Counted from the first letter of the stretch, positions 27,915 through 39,420 are shown. The stretch: 64,000 nucleotides of DNA from Sideroxydans sp. (GCA_028707175.1 JAQTUV010000001.1:558001-622000); one strand, 5' to 3'. Made by a program: numbers and translations. Notes: generated from the sequence alone by a model not told the origin.

Positions 27915-29231
27915 ATGGCGGAACATCTTGGGACAAAGGAAATAAATCCTGAAATGATGGAATCGCAGGAGGATAAGCTCAGGCGAAGCTTGCTTATTTT
28001 TGCGGCTGCATTTATGACTTTTGCAGTCATGTTGTGGTTGGCAATTTACTGGGCCATGGGTGTCAACTTCTCAAGTAATGTCCCCCTGATTTATCAGGCA
28101 ATCTCGGTATCATCTCTCGCCTATTACGTTAAAACCCGCAACTTTGTTGTATTGCGTTTCGTGCAACTTTCCTTGTTTTTATTTGCCCCCTTTGTCATGC
28201 AATGGAGTATGGGAAGTTCTGTGACGTCTAGTGGTGTGACGCTTTGGGCTTTGTTGGCGCCGATTGGGGCTTTGGTGGTGTCGAGTTGGAAAGAGTCCGT
28301 GCCATGGTTTGTTGCCTATATTGTGCTGACACTGGTGTCGGGTATTTTTGATTACATGCTGGGTAATAGTGGGACGCTTGGAATTCCCATGAATACGATT
28401 GGTTTGTTTTTTGCGTTGAACTTTGCAGCCATGTCTTCAATTCTGTATTTCTTGGTTCGTCACTTTGTTGTTGAAACCGAGAAAATTAAGAGTCAACTAG
28501 ATAAGCAACATGCATTATTAGCGCAAGAGCAGCAGCGTTCTGAAAGAGTTTTGTTCAATGTTTTACCCTCTAACATTGCGGAGAGATTAAAGAGCAATGA
28601 AGGGGCGATTGCAGATGGTTATGCTGATGTGACGGTCATGTTCGCCGATTTGGTGAACTTCACCCAATTGACCGAACAGATGTCGCCAGAGCAGATGGTT
28701 GGTTTGTTGAATACGGTATTTTCTGGTTTCGATAATCTGTCAGAGAAATATGGATTGGAAAAAATAAAGACGATTGGTGACGCATATATGGTGGTGGGTG
28801 GGATATCTCGAGAGAGACCAGATTATGCTGCCGATATAGCGAATATGGCATTAGATATGATTACTTTTGTTGCGGAGCATCCTCAGCTCGCTAAGAGAAA
28901 TCTAGGTGTCCATATTGGTATCGCAACAGGCCCCGTAGTGGCTGGTGTGATTGGTACAAAGCGATTCATCTACGATTTGTGGGGCGATACGGTAAACATT
29001 GCAAGCCGCTTAACAGACGATGCTGTGTATGGAAATATCTTGACTGATAAAGCGACTTTTAATCGCTTGCGTCATGAATATCTTTTCGAACCGCCCAACA
29101 CGCTTAATGTGAAAGGTAAGGGGGAAATGACTTCATATAGGTTAATTGGGAAGGTCGATGTGTTAAGTAATTCTGGCAAAAATAAGGTGTACCAATTCCC
29201 TTTGCCCAATTCTGCCCCATCAGCAATGTAA
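27915..29231 (+). CDS. Membrane class III adenylate cyclase
   Basis: 438 residues from the ATG at 27915, five nucleotides after AGGAG; an upstream TTG precedes that site and is unlikely. Six hydrophobic segments (about 26-185) form a membrane sensor, then a coiled stretch and a class III cyclase domain from about 235. Metal-binding Asp245 (FADLVNFT) and Asp289 (IKTIGDAYM), adenine-reading Lys285 and Asp354 (IYDLWGDTVN), and transition-state Asn361 and Arg365 are all present, so it should make cAMP rather than cGMP. The organism's receptor is not in view. Confidence 0.92.
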   Translation: MAEHLGTKEINPEMMESQEDKLRRSLLIFAAAFMTFAVMLWLAIYWAMGVNFSSNVPLIYQAISVSSLAYYVKTRNFVVLRFVQLSLFLFAPFVMQWSMGSSVTSSGVTLWALLAPIGALVVSSWKESVPWFVAYIVLTLVSGIFDYMLGNSGTLGIPMNTIGLFFALNFAAMSSILYFLVRHFVVETEKIKSQLDKQHALLAQEQQRSERVLFNVLPSNIAERLKSNEGAIADGYADVTVMFADLVNFTQLTEQMSPEQMVGLLNTVFSGFDNLSEKYGLEKIKTIGDAYMVVGGISRERPDYAADIANMALDMITFVAEHPQLAKRNLGVHIGIATGPVVAGVIGTKRFIYDLWGDTVNIASRLTDDAVYGNILTDKATFNRLRHEYLFEPPNTLNVKGKGEMTSYRLIGKVDVLSNSGKNKVYQFPLPNSAPSAM

Positions 29232-29237
29232 ATCTAG

Positions 29238-31934
29238 TTAGTTAAAAATGGATTTCCATAGGTCAAGCACGGCATGTGTATTGATGTTGTCCCGGTCAAT
29301 CATGCGAGTGGTTTGATTATTTAAGCGCATCTGGTGTTGGATTCTGCGCAACTCTCGATAGGAATCACGCACTTGTGCCGCCAGTTTTTCTGCAATGAGA
29401 TGCTGTTTTGCAGCAACATCAATCAAGGCTAAGTTGCCGCTGTTGTGGGTCAATTCTGGATGTTGATTGGCATATGCCAAAACGAGAAATTGAACCATGA
29501 ATTCAATGTCTACCATGCCTCCCTCATCATGTTTTACATCAAATAAATCGGTATTGTTTGGATGTCCATCACGCATCTTCTTCCGCATATCAATGATGGA
29601 TTGTTTGAGCGGTGCTAATTCGCGTGGTTGCTGCAATATTGCATTGCGAATTTGTTCGAATTTGGCACCTACGGAACTATCGCCAGCGCAAATACGAGCG
29701 CGCGTCAGCGCCTGATGTTCCCAGACCCAAGCATGATGCAACTGGTAGTCCTCAAAGGCTTCGATCGAGCTTACTAGAAGGCCGCTGTCTCCATTGGGAC
29801 GTAATCGCAAATCAACTTCATACAATCGTCCTGCGACCGTATGGCTGGATAGTAGTGTGTTGATTCGTTGCGCTAAGCGAGCATAAATTTGGCCTGCGTC
29901 AGGGTGCGGGTCATCGTACAAAAAGACGAGATCTAAGTCGGATGCATAGCCGAGCTCCCGGCCGCCTAACTTGCCATATGCGATGATTGCAAATTGTGCG
30001 TGTTCTTGGTGTTTCTTTCGAGCATCTCGCCAACAGAGCGTTAAGGTGTGTTGCAAGATCATATCGGCTAGATCGCTTAGATGATCGCTGAGTGTTTCTA
30101 AAGGCAAGATACCTTGTAAATCCATGGCTAATAGGTGGAATGTCTGTGCCTGTTGGAACTGACGCAAGATATCCATTTCACGTTCTGTGTCACCAATATG
30201 CTCTGCCAAGCGGTTGCTCAATTGAGTATCTAAGGCTTGCCAATCTGGAGGGGTGTAGAGTTCGCGCGTGTCTAGCAATTCATCCAGCAGTATCGGGTGC
30301 TGCGTCAGATACTCGCCAGCCCATGCACTGGCAGACAGGATTCTTACAAGCGGCGGGAGTGCTTTGGGATATTCAGCAAGAAACGCAAGATAGGATGCTC
30401 TGCGAGCAATCGCTTCGAGTAATGCAAGCGAGCGGCGTAAGCATTCATCATTGTTTGTTTGTACAGCACAGAGCGTGAGGAATTTGGGTACTAGCGTATC
30501 GAGTCGTTGGCGACTCATATCGGGGAGTTGGCGATATCGACTGCCGGTACGTAGTTGCATCAATATGTCGGATAGCGATAGGGGATCTTGATAGCCAAGG
30601 GATTGTAATGTTGCGGCAAGTTCTTCTTGGTTACTTCCCTCGTGCCAGCCAAACGTCTCATCGCTTTCTTGTTTGTCGCCGAAAACAGCCTCGAATTGAT
30701 TGCTGACAAACGTGCGTAGTGGGGCAAGCTCATACAACATCGAAGCGTAATCAGCATAGCCCATGGCTTTGGCGATGATGGCTTGTGAGGTGCTGTCCTC
30801 TGGTAAAGCCTGTGTTTGCTGATCATTGAGGTATTGCAGGCGATGTTCCAGATTGCGCAGATACACATAGCTTGCATCTAGTTTATCGATTACTTCTGGA
30901 GAAAGATCACCATCTTCTTGAATCTGCCTAAGGACTTTTTGAGTAGGGCGAATTCGTAGGTTAGCGTTGCGCCCCCCTCGAATCAATTGAAATACTTGAG
31001 CAATGAATTCGATCTCTCGTATACCGCCTTTGCCTAACTTGATGTTGTCGTGGCGATCTTTCCTTGCAACTTCGGTGCGAATCTGTGCATGCAGTTTTCG
31101 CATAGAGTCGAAGGCGCCAAAATCTAGATATTTTCGGAATACGAATGGTTGCGCCAATTTTTCGAGCTCAGCGGTGTGAACTGACTGCGCAGGTGAGATG
31201 ACGCGCGCCTTGATCCATGCATAGCGTTCCCATTCTCTCCCTTGGGCAACGAGGTACTCTTCTAACGCTGCAAAACTCATTGCTAAAGGACCACTGTCGC
31301 CGTAAGGGCGCAAGCGCATATCGACACGGAATACGAATCCGTCGGCGGTCAGATCATTGATGAGTGCGATAAGACGACGGCCTACACGACTAAAAAATTC
31401 TTGATTGCTTAAAGTGCGAGCCCCACTGGTCTCCCCATCTTCGGGATAGACGAAAATTAAATCAATATCCGATGAAACGTTAAGTTCGCCCCCCCCTAAT
31501 TTTCCCATGCCGATGATCAGCATCTCTTGGACTAATCCGCTGTCTGCGCCAATAGGCTGTCCAAACTGGGTGCTTAAAGCTTGCATAGTGAATGTATGCG
31601 CACGACGAACAGTAAGCTCGGCGAGTGCAGTCATTGCACTCATTACCTCGCTCAACTCACATAAGCCATTCAGATCTCGTGTGATGAGCATTGCCATAGC
31701 GCGTTTTCTGACAATGCGTACAGCACGCGATAGCTGCGCTTCATCTTCACATGTGAATTCATCAAGCCAGCTCTCAATAAGAGGGGCGGCACACACCTGT
31801 AGGTGGTGGTGCTCCAGCCAAGGTGACAAGCTTGGCTCAGCATCTAATAGCCGAGCAAGATAATGGCTACATGTGCAAGCGTGTTGAAGCAGTGCATCGA
31901 AATCTTGAATAGGGCGTTCAATCGAGCTTTTCAT
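29238..31934 (-). CDS. glnE: Bifunctional glutamine synthetase adenylyltransferase/deadenylylase
   Basis: 898 residues, a little shorter than E. coli (about 946) mainly at the N-terminus. It adds AMP to or removes it from glutamine synthetase in response to PII and glutamine. Two nucleotidyltransferase domains each carry the pattern GKLGGxELxxxSDxDL: GKLGGGELNVSSDIDLIFVY and GKLGGRELGYASDLDLVFLY. Helical linkers lie between. It is divergent from the YhdP-like gene with 106 bp between. Confidence 0.95.
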   Translation of the reverse strand: MKSSIERPIQDFDALLQHACTCSHYLARLLDAEPSLSPWLEHHHLQVCAAPLIESWLDEFTCEDEAQLSRAVRIVRKRAMAMLITRDLNGLCELSEVMSAMTALAELTVRRAHTFTMQALSTQFGQPIGADSGLVQEMLIIGMGKLGGGELNVSSDIDLIFVYPEDGETSGARTLSNQEFFSRVGRRLIALINDLTADGFVFRVDMRLRPYGDSGPLAMSFAALEEYLVAQGREWERYAWIKARVISPAQSVHTAELEKLAQPFVFRKYLDFGAFDSMRKLHAQIRTEVARKDRHDNIKLGKGGIREIEFIAQVFQLIRGGRNANLRIRPTQKVLRQIQEDGDLSPEVIDKLDASYVYLRNLEHRLQYLNDQQTQALPEDSTSQAIIAKAMGYADYASMLYELAPLRTFVSNQFEAVFGDKQESDETFGWHEGSNQEELAATLQSLGYQDPLSLSDILMQLRTGSRYRQLPDMSRQRLDTLVPKFLTLCAVQTNNDECLRRSLALLEAIARRASYLAFLAEYPKALPPLVRILSASAWAGEYLTQHPILLDELLDTRELYTPPDWQALDTQLSNRLAEHIGDTEREMDILRQFQQAQTFHLLAMDLQGILPLETLSDHLSDLADMILQHTLTLCWRDARKKHQEHAQFAIIAYGKLGGRELGYASDLDLVFLYDDPHPDAGQIYARLAQRINTLLSSHTVAGRLYEVDLRLRPNGDSGLLVSSIEAFEDYQLHHAWVWEHQALTRARICAGDSSVGAKFEQIRNAILQQPRELAPLKQSIIDMRKKMRDGHPNNTDLFDVKHDEGGMVDIEFMVQFLVLAYANQHPELTHNSGNLALIDVAAKQHLIAEKLAAQVRDSYRELRRIQHQMRLNNQTTRMIDRDNINTHAVLDLWKSIFN

Positions 31935-32040
31935 GGTGGTATTCAGTTAAAATCGTTCACTCGATTATTGCACCGAATGACAGACTTTTCATGCTCGCTG
32001 GTTGGTTTTTTAAATCCACTCTTTCCCCTGCGCCTAGCCA

Positions 32041-35000
32041 ATGTTGAAGCCGACACTTCACTATTGTTCTCGGGGTATGCGCCATCTTTTTCGCATAGCG
32101 ATACGAGCTGCTGTAGCGATAGTGATTGCTGGGGGAGCAATGTTGTTGGTGCTGAGGTATTTGGTTTTACCCAATATTGAATATTTTCATGAGGACATTA
32201 CGGGGGGGGCGACTGAGATTATCGGTCAGCCTGTTCAGATAGCGCATATTGATGCGGACTGGAATGGATTACGCCCTCGCTTGTTGTTGTCTGACGTCAA
32301 GATATTGGATGCTCAAGGAAAAGTTGCGCTGGAATTTCCAGCGTTGCGCAACACTATCGCATGGAGCTCCTTGTTGTGGGGAGAGGTGCGCTTCAATAGC
32401 ATCGAGCTAGATCACCCAGAACTCTTGGTTAAGCGTGATGTTGATGGCCGGATTTATGTGGCCGGTATTCTTTCAGAAACGAAAGCCGATACGAGTGCGT
32501 CAAAGAGTGGCATGGATTGGTTGTTGCATCAGTCGCATATCGCCATTCTTGGAGGGAAAGTAGTTTGGAAAGATGACTTCCGAGCTGCACCAGCCATTGA
32601 TTTTGAACAAGTTGATTTGGTTGTCGAAAATCGTTGGCGTCATCATCGATTCTCTTTTCGGGCGAGTCCGCCGGATGATCTGGCTTCACGAGTCGATCTA
32701 AGAGGGGATTTTAGGGGGGCGAGCTTCTCACAACTTGATGAGTGGGATGGCGAGATGTTTGGCCAGATTGCCCATGTCGACACCTTGGCTTGGTCATCGT
32801 GGATTACTTTTCCTAGCGAATTCAAGCGAGCAAAAGGAGCCGCCAGAGCGTGGTTAGGTATAACGAAAGGCAAACTCGATAGGATTGATGTGGATGTGGA
32901 TCTGCATGACCTTAACGCACAACTTGCGAATGAGCTTCCTCCCCTTGAATTAGATACGCTGCGCGGTCGTATCGGATGGCACAAGTCGCCCGAGGGATTT
33001 GAGTTTTCGACAGAGCATCTTCGTTTGAGTTTGCAGGATGGATTTGAAATCAAGCCAACTGATTTGTATGTGAGCTTGTCGAGTGGCGATGGATATCGTT
33101 CGGCGTCCGGCGAAATTAATGCAAATGTCTTGAATTTGGGTGATGTGGGTAAGTTGCTACCTTACTTCCCTATGGAAGCCGCATTTAAGCAGCGGATAGG
33201 TGCGCTTGCACCGCGCGGCAAGATTCAGCGATTGAAAGCTCAATGGCAAGGTGATTCTGCGCGATTGGCACGCTATCAGTTGCAAGCAGATTTTTCTGAT
33301 GTAGGTTTCCAACAGCTGGGTGAACAACCTGGGCTTTCTGGTTTGAGCGGCACGATAGAAGGTAGCGATAGTGAAGGTGATCTCAAAATAGACAGTCAAA
33401 ACCTTCAGGTGCAAGCGCCGGATTTTTTGTCTGAACCGCTCACCTTCGAACAATTGTCCACGCATGTGACTTGGCAGAAGAATGTTGAGGGGTGGAGTGT
33501 GAAGTTAAACAATACGCGGGCACGTAATGCCGATATGGATGGCTCGGTGAGCGGGAGTTACCAAATCAATGATGGTCCTGGTGTGGCAGATCTGACGGTG
33601 AGTTTGAATCGAGCATCCGTTCAGCACGCGGCCCGTTACATTCCCAAACATGCTTTTAATGATGCTACCTACCATTGGTTGCAGACTGGTTTGCGAGGAG
33701 GGTTGTCTGATGCATTTCAAATGCGCGTGAGAGGGGATTTGCGTGAATTTCCTTTCCCGGATAGCAAGAGTGGACTCTTTAAACTTGAAGCCTCGGCCAC
33801 TGATGTGGCGATTGAATTTGCTGAAGGATGGCCGCTTATCGAGCATGCGGATGCAAATTTATTGATTCAAGGAAATCGCTTGGAAGTGGCCGCTTCAAAA
33901 GCGATGACCAGTGGCGCAAAACTACAGAACGTTAAAGTGTTGTTACCTGACGTTTCGATTAAATCATTAGTGATGTTCGTTGAAGGTGAGGCTGCCGATG
34001 CGACGCAGCGTAGCTTAGATTACATTCGAAATAGTCCTGTCCGCACTTACTTAGAGGGATATACCGACGGTTTTAATGCTTTGGGTGAGGGGTTCCTTAA
34101 ATTAAAGCTGGAGATTCCGCTGACTGGTGATGCATCTCCGAAGGTGTTGGGTAGTTATCGAATGGACGATAACGAAGTTGATCTTGGCGAGCATGTACCC
34201 TTATTGAAAAAGGCGAATGGTCTGCTTTCATTTACCAATAGTGATTTGACTGCGACAGATATCAAGGCGCAGATATTGGGTGGGCCGGCGCAGATTTCTG
34301 TTCGTAGCGAGAAAGGCATATTGCTCACGAAAGCCAGTGGGACGCTTAACGCAGATAGTTTGCCCAATAGCTATGCTTACCCCTTGTTGAAACGTCTGCA
34401 TGGCACTGCAAACTGGACGACGGACGTGAGCGTTAAAGATAAGTTGGCGGATGTATTGGTCACCTCAGACTTACACGGACTGTCTTCAGATTTACCTCAG
34501 CCATTCACTAAGCCAGCTTCATCAAGGGTTAAGGTTCGCTTCGAGCAAAAAGACATCAGTACCAAGATGGATGCCATTAGATTTCAATATGGCGACATCA
34601 TCAGTGCGGACTTGATGCGTACGCCGACTAGCCAAGGGGGATGGGAGATCAAGCGTGGCTCAGTTGTGATAGGGGGCGGGCAACATAGCCCCAGTAAAGA
34701 AGGCATTCGAGTGGCAGGGGATTTGCCACGCTTTTCACTTGAGGGCTGGAGTGGTTGGTCTGACTTACCTAATCGAGAAGGTGTACTCCCCAACATCGCA
34801 AGCATTGATGTGAATGTGGGTACCTTGTTCGGCTATGGGAACATCGTGCATCAACTGAATATTCGCGGGAGTGGCAGAAATGGATTAGTGAGCACGCGAC
34901 TCACATCAAGAGAGTTGAATGGCGATCTGATCTGGCAACCGCAGGAGCAAGGACGGCTACTCGTGCGCTTGAAAAATGCCATGTTGGGCGAAAGCGTCAC

Positions 35001-35877
35001 TGAGGGGGGGCTGGTTAGTGAACAAACATCTGGCTTGAGTTTCACGCGTGAATTGATGTGGCCCGAAGTGGATGTCAGTATTGAAAAGCTGACTTGGAAA
35101 GGCCGGCAAGTTGGGAAATTGGATATGCTCTTGAAGAGTGCGGAAGGTGGTGTTTTTCTTGAGCGCTTCCGACTTTTCAACGCGGACGCAGTATTAACGG
35201 CCACAGGTCAGTGGAAATCAGCTACACAAAAAACGCATGTGGAAGCCAAGTTCGACATCACCAACGCGGGTAAATTACTGCAACGTGCAGGCTATCCAGA
35301 AAGCCTGAAGGATGCGCCAAGTACTTTTGATTGCAACCTCACCTGGAGTGGTTCGCCGGATGAATATAATCCTTCAAATCTCAATGGACAGCTTCACCTG
35401 AAGACAGGGAAAGGTCGGTTTTTGAAGATCAATCCGGGGGCTGCCAAACTATTGGGGGTGTTGAGTCTGCAAGCATTGCCTAAACGTATATCGCTAGATT
35501 TTACCGATGTCTTCAGCCCTGGTTTTGAGTTTGATAGTATCAATGGTGAAGCGACGATTGAGCAGGGCTTACTCAAGACATCGAACTTCAAAATGGCAGG
35601 GGCAGCTGCAAAAGTTACACTGGCTGGACAGGTCGATTTGGGCCGTGAGACCCAGAATTTGCAAGTTCGGATCATGCCGACCATTGGCGATAACGTATCG
35701 CTGTTATCTTTTGCAGCGGGGCCCGCAGTGGGGGTTGGTGTTTTGTTAGCGAATAAGCTATTGAGTGATCCACTCGATAAGCTGGTATCGTTTGAATACA
35801 ATGTTAGCGGGAGTTGGGAAGAGCCTAAAGTACGGCAAATGAGTGCCGCTAATGCTGCTTTGATAGCTGACGAATAA
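32041..35877 (+). CDS. YhdP/AsmA-like large envelope protein (DUF3971)
   Basis: 1278 residues. One transmembrane helix near the N-terminus (AAVAIVIAGGAMLLVLRYLVLP) is followed by a very long beta-rich periplasmic region and the AsmA-like C-terminus (TNAGKLLQRAGYPESLKDAPSTFDCNLTWSGSP). Family TIGR02099 (YhdP) belongs to the AsmA-like group thought to move phospholipids toward the outer membrane. The second ATG (MRHLFRIAIR, 12 codons on) could be the true start. The neighbouring nitrilase and tldD genes follow in the same direction, a frequent order in proteobacteria. Confidence 0.9.
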   Translation: MLKPTLHYCSRGMRHLFRIAIRAAVAIVIAGGAMLLVLRYLVLPNIEYFHEDITGGATEIIGQPVQIAHIDADWNGLRPRLLLSDVKILDAQGKVALEFPALRNTIAWSSLLWGEVRFNSIELDHPELLVKRDVDGRIYVAGILSETKADTSASKSGMDWLLHQSHIAILGGKVVWKDDFRAAPAIDFEQVDLVVENRWRHHRFSFRASPPDDLASRVDLRGDFRGASFSQLDEWDGEMFGQIAHVDTLAWSSWITFPSEFKRAKGAARAWLGITKGKLDRIDVDVDLHDLNAQLANELPPLELDTLRGRIGWHKSPEGFEFSTEHLRLSLQDGFEIKPTDLYVSLSSGDGYRSASGEINANVLNLGDVGKLLPYFPMEAAFKQRIGALAPRGKIQRLKAQWQGDSARLARYQLQADFSDVGFQQLGEQPGLSGLSGTIEGSDSEGDLKIDSQNLQVQAPDFLSEPLTFEQLSTHVTWQKNVEGWSVKLNNTRARNADMDGSVSGSYQINDGPGVADLTVSLNRASVQHAARYIPKHAFNDATYHWLQTGLRGGLSDAFQMRVRGDLREFPFPDSKSGLFKLEASATDVAIEFAEGWPLIEHADANLLIQGNRLEVAASKAMTSGAKLQNVKVLLPDVSIKSLVMFVEGEAADATQRSLDYIRNSPVRTYLEGYTDGFNALGEGFLKLKLEIPLTGDASPKVLGSYRMDDNEVDLGEHVPLLKKANGLLSFTNSDLTATDIKAQILGGPAQISVRSEKGILLTKASGTLNADSLPNSYAYPLLKRLHGTANWTTDVSVKDKLADVLVTSDLHGLSSDLPQPFTKPASSRVKVRFEQKDISTKMDAIRFQYGDIISADLMRTPTSQGGWEIKRGSVVIGGGQHSPSKEGIRVAGDLPRFSLEGWSGWSDLPNREGVLPNIASIDVNVGTLFGYGNIVHQLNIRGSGRNGLVSTRLTSRELNGDLIWQPQEQGRLLVRLKNAMLGESVTEGGLVSEQTSGLSFTRELMWPEVDVSIEKLTWKGRQVGKLDMLLKSAEGGVFLERFRLFNADAVLTATGQWKSATQKTHVEAKFDITNAGKLLQRAGYPESLKDAPSTFDCNLTWSGSPDEYNPSNLNGQLHLKTGKGRFLKINPGAAKLLGVLSLQALPKRISLDFTDVFSPGFEFDSINGEATIEQGLLKTSNFKMAGAAAKVTLAGQVDLGRETQNLQVRIMPTIGDNVSLLSFAAGPAVGVGVLLANKLLSDPLDKLVSFEYNVSGSWEEPKVRQMSAANAALIADE

Positions 35878-35933
35878 ACCGAATCACCAGAGAGTCTCAT
35901 CAATCATTATTATTTTTAGAGAGTGCACTGATC

Positions 35934-36815
35934 ATGTCTACCTTTTCACAGTCCATTGATTCCACACAAGCACGTATCGCAGCACAGCAAAATGCATTCA
36001 AAGTGGCGGCCGTGCAAATGGCGTCGGGTACTAAGGTAGAAGGCAATTTAAATGAAGCGCGTCGCCATATTGCCAAGGCCGCTGAGATGGGGGCGAAGCT
36101 GGTCGTATTGCCTGAGTTTTTCGCCATTATGGGGATGAACGAATTAGATAAGGTGGCCGTAGCGGAGCAACCAGGGCAAGGTCCGATTCAGCGGTTTCTC
36201 AGCGAAGTCGCCAGAGAGCACAAGATATGGTTGGTTGGCGGTTCTATTCCGATGGTGGCAGCGCTACCGAATCATGTGCGCAACGCTTGTCTTGTGTTCG
36301 ACGAGACGGGGGCGCAAGTTGCGCGTTACGACAAAATTCATCTGTTCAACCTTACATTGGGAAATGAGCAGTACAACGAAGCCAGCACCATTGAAGCGGG
36401 GAATCAGGTGGTTGTCGTTGATAGCCCGTTCGGTCGCATCGGACTGGCGATTTGTTATGACTTGCGTTTCCCTGAACTTTTCCGTGCGATGAAAGATGTC
36501 GACATCATCGTCTTGCCTGCCGCTTTTACGGCAACCACAGGCAAGATGCATTGGGAACCTTTAGTACGCGCACGCGCCATCGAAAATTTGTCGTATGTGA
36601 TCGCTGCTGGGCAAGGGGGATATCACGTGAATGGACGCGAGACACATGGTCATAGCATGGTCATTGATCCGTGGGGGCGCGTGATGGACGAACTGCATCG
36701 TGGTTCAGGTGTCGTGGTTGCCGAGATCAATCCAAGTTATCAGGCCAGTCTACGCAAGAGTCTGCCTGCGTTGACACACCGCACGCTGTCTTGTGCAGAA
36801 CAGAATTCAATATGA
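35934..36815 (+). CDS. Carbon-nitrogen hydrolase, deaminated-glutathione/omega-amidase type
   Basis: 293 residues of the nitrilase superfamily. The catalytic triad is Glu61 (LPEFF), Lys134 (YDKIHLF) and Cys174 ([11 protein letters not shown]). The C-terminal pattern [12 protein letters not shown] fits the Nit1/Nit2 branch, which repairs deaminated glutathione or hydrolyses omega-amides. About 20 extra residues precede the usual first strand. Its stop overlaps the tldD start. Confidence 0.9.
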   Translation: MSTFSQSIDSTQARIAAQQNAFKVAAVQMASGTKVEGNLNEARRHIAKAAEMGAKLVVLPEFFAIMGMNELDKVAVAEQPGQGPIQRFLSEVAREHKIWLVGGSIPMVAALPNHVRNACLVFDETGAQVARYDKIHLFNLTLGNEQYNEASTIEAGNQVVVVDSPFGRIGLAICYDLRFPELFRAMKDVDIIVLPAAFTATTGKMHWEPLVRARAIENLSYVIAAGQGGYHVNGRETHGHSMVIDPWGRVMDELHRGSGVVVAEINPSYQASLRKSLPALTHRTLSCAEQNSI

Positions 36816-38248
36816 GCAGTCTTTTGCAACAAGCCGAAGGTGTATTGCTGACCGCACATGGTTTATCGCCCCATCACCTAGAACAGGTGTTTGGGCAAAT
36901 GATGACGCATCACGTCGATTACGCTGATTTGTATTTTCAATATAGTCGTGCGGAAAGTTGGTCGCTGGAAGAAGGAATCGTGAAGTCGGGCAGCTTCAGC
37001 ATCGACCAAGGTGTGGGCGTGCGTGCGGTGAGTGGTGAGAAGACCGCTTTTGCCTACTCAGATGACATCACCCTGAACGCCCTGAACGAAGCGGCATTTG
37101 CCACCCGTGCCATTGCGCGCCAAGGTGGTAAGCAAACAGCCGCGCAGTTGCATGGTCGTAAAGGGCATCAACTGTATTTGCCGAATGATCCTATCGCCAC
37201 CTTGAAAGCGGATGAGAAAGTCGCTTTGCTAGAGCGCTTAGAAAAACTGGCGCGCTCACTGGATGCGCGCGTCACGCAAGTAATGGCCAATTTGTCTGGT
37301 GAATACGAGGTGGTGTTGGTCGCACGCAATGACGGTGTGATGAGCGCGGATATTCGACCTTTGGTTCGCCTGTCTCTGCAAGTATTTGTTGAGTCTGAAG
37401 GGCGACGTGAGCAAGGTTCTTCTGGGGGCGGCGGCCGTTTTGGCTACGATTACTTCAATGAAGATGTTTTGTTGAAATATGCTCAAGAAGCCGTCCATCA
37501 GGCCGTTATTAGTCTTGAGGCGCGTCCCGCTCCCGCAGGCAATATGACTGTCGTATTAGGTAATGGCTGGCCCGGCATTTTGTTGCACGAGGCAGTGGGA
37601 CATGGTTTAGAGGGCGACTTCAATCGCAAAGGGAGTTCTACTTTCTCTGGTCGTATTGGCGAGCGTGTCGCTTCTAAGGGCGTAACTGTTGTTGACGACG
37701 GCACGATTCCTGATCGTCGAGGCTCATTACAGGTCGATGACGAAGGCAACCCGACCCAGCGTACTGTATTGATCGAAGACGGCATCTTGCGGGGTTATTT
37801 ACAAGACACTATGAATGCACGGCTGATGAAAACAGCTGTAACGGGTAACGCGCGACGAGAATCATTCGCACATTTGCCGATTCCGCGCATGACAAACACC
37901 ATGATGATGAATGGTGATAAGACGCCGGAAGAGATTATTGCTTCGGTGAAACACGGCTTGTATGCGGCAAATTTTGGCGGTGGTCAGGTTGATATCACCA
38001 GCGGCAAGTTTGTGTTTTCGACCACAGAAGCCTACATGATCGAGAACGGAAAAATCACATACCCAGTCAAAGGTGCAACCTTGATCGGCAGTGGGCCCGA
38101 AGCAATGAATCGTGTGAGCATGATTGGCAATGACATGATGCTCGATCCGGGCGTGGGCACATGCGGTAAAGAAGGGCAGAGTGTGCCTGTTGGTGTAGGG
38201 CAGCCGACGGTACGTATTGATGGACTGACAGTGGGCGGGACGGCTTAA
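36812..38248 (+). CDS. tldD: Metalloprotease TldD
   Basis: 478 residues from the ATG at 36812 in the ATGA overlap; the frame is open further upstream, inside the amidase gene, but has no support there. TldD with TldE forms a zinc protease that unfolds and cuts peptides and helps mature microcin B17-type peptides. HEAVGH at 259-264 is the metal-binding motif (His259, Glu260, His264). No tldE/pmbA is nearby. Confidence 0.94.
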   Translation: MSSLLQQAEGVLLTAHGLSPHHLEQVFGQMMTHHVDYADLYFQYSRAESWSLEEGIVKSGSFSIDQGVGVRAVSGEKTAFAYSDDITLNALNEAAFATRAIARQGGKQTAAQLHGRKGHQLYLPNDPIATLKADEKVALLERLEKLARSLDARVTQVMANLSGEYEVVLVARNDGVMSADIRPLVRLSLQVFVESEGRREQGSSGGGGRFGYDYFNEDVLLKYAQEAVHQAVISLEARPAPAGNMTVVLGNGWPGILLHEAVGHGLEGDFNRKGSSTFSGRIGERVASKGVTVVDDGTIPDRRGSLQVDDEGNPTQRTVLIEDGILRGYLQDTMNARLMKTAVTGNARRESFAHLPIPRMTNTMMMNGDKTPEEIIASVKHGLYAANFGGGQVDITSGKFVFSTTEAYMIENGKITYPVKGATLIGSGPEAMNRVSMIGNDMMLDPGVGTCGKEGQSVPVGVGQPTVRIDGLTVGGTA

Positions 38249-38298
38249 AGTAATTTTTTAATCCGCGTTTCGTCTGCTCGGAAGACTGACGAAGCCAA

Positions 38299-39420
38299 AT
38301 GCAGCGAATAGTTAAAGCTCTAGATGATTGGCTAAATTGGGGTGTCGAATCACAGCCCAATTACACCTTGAAGCGCAAAGTATTGCTCACCAATATGATT
38401 GCGTTCGCGGCCCTCGCGGGTTGGGCCTTCTTTATTTCGATATTCCTCGTGTTGGGTGAATCCTACCTGTATCCATTCATTTACGTCGGTATTCCGCTGT
38501 ATTTGATGATGGCCGCAGTGCCTTGGATGAACCGTAAAGGCATGCCAAATCTCGCTCGGTTCGCGGGCTTGTTTGCAGCTATCGTCAGTGTGTTGATACC
38601 CATTTGGATGTTCTTTGGTCGCACCTTCAGTTCTCACTACTATTTCTTATTGTTGGCTGCGGCCCCCATCGTACTGTTCACGTTGCGTCAGTGGCTGTTG
38701 AGTTCCTCTATCTTTTTAGTCTGTGTGGGATTGTTTTTTCTAGTGCAGATGGGTTTTTTTGAGGCACATCCGAAAATTAATGAGTTAGGTTCCAGCACGA
38801 TAGACTGGATCAGTAATACCTTCATATTCATGGCAGCACTTAATTTTTTGATCTTTGCATGGTTCATTGACAAAACAGCTGCTCATAATGAACGCGAGCT
38901 CAGCAAATTAGCCATCACAGATCCACTGACAGGGATGCCTAATCGGCGATTTTTCGATCTCGCTTTTTTTCAAGCGATTGCTAAAGGAAAGCGTTTAGAG
39001 AGGCAGCTGGTTCTTGCTGTAATTGACATAGACCACTTCAAAGAAGTGAATGATGTTCATGGGCATGAGGCAGGGGATGAAGTGCTCAGACAGCTTGCTA
39101 CTTTATTGACAGCGAGCACACGTGCAGGAAATATCGTCGCTCGTATTGGTGGCGAAGAGTTCGCGGTACTTTTCGCAGACGCATCAATGTCTGACGCTCA
39201 TGAAGTTGCCGAGCGAATCAGGGGGGCGATTGAATCAACCCTCTTCAACTATGCAGGGACTCCACTAAAGATCACCATCAGCATTGGGCTCAGCCAAGCA
39301 AAGTGGGATGTCGAACAGACATTCAAAGCAGCAGATAGCGCGCTCTATCTGGCAAAACAAAATGGGCGTAATCGTGTCGTTTTTGAACTTGAATCAGCTT
39401 TTCCTGAGTTCCGATCATGA
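38299..39420 (+). CDS. Membrane diguanylate cyclase, first of a tandem pair
   Basis: 373 residues. Six hydrophobic helices occupy about 30-190, followed by a GGDEF domain with DIDHFKEVND and GGEEF at 284-288, so it should synthesise cyclic di-GMP. Where an inhibitory RxxD site would stand, the sequence is RAGN (275-278), so product inhibition through that site is not expected. It overlaps the next gene, a clear paralogue, by 4 bp. Confidence 0.92.
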   Translation: MQRIVKALDDWLNWGVESQPNYTLKRKVLLTNMIAFAALAGWAFFISIFLVLGESYLYPFIYVGIPLYLMMAAVPWMNRKGMPNLARFAGLFAAIVSVLIPIWMFFGRTFSSHYYFLLLAAAPIVLFTLRQWLLSSSIFLVCVGLFFLVQMGFFEAHPKINELGSSTIDWISNTFIFMAALNFLIFAWFIDKTAAHNERELSKLAITDPLTGMPNRRFFDLAFFQAIAKGKRLERQLVLAVIDIDHFKEVNDVHGHEAGDEVLRQLATLLTASTRAGNIVARIGGEEFAVLFADASMSDAHEVAERIRGAIESTLFNYAGTPLKITISIGLSQAKWDVEQTFKAADSALYLAKQNGRNRVVFELESAFPEFRS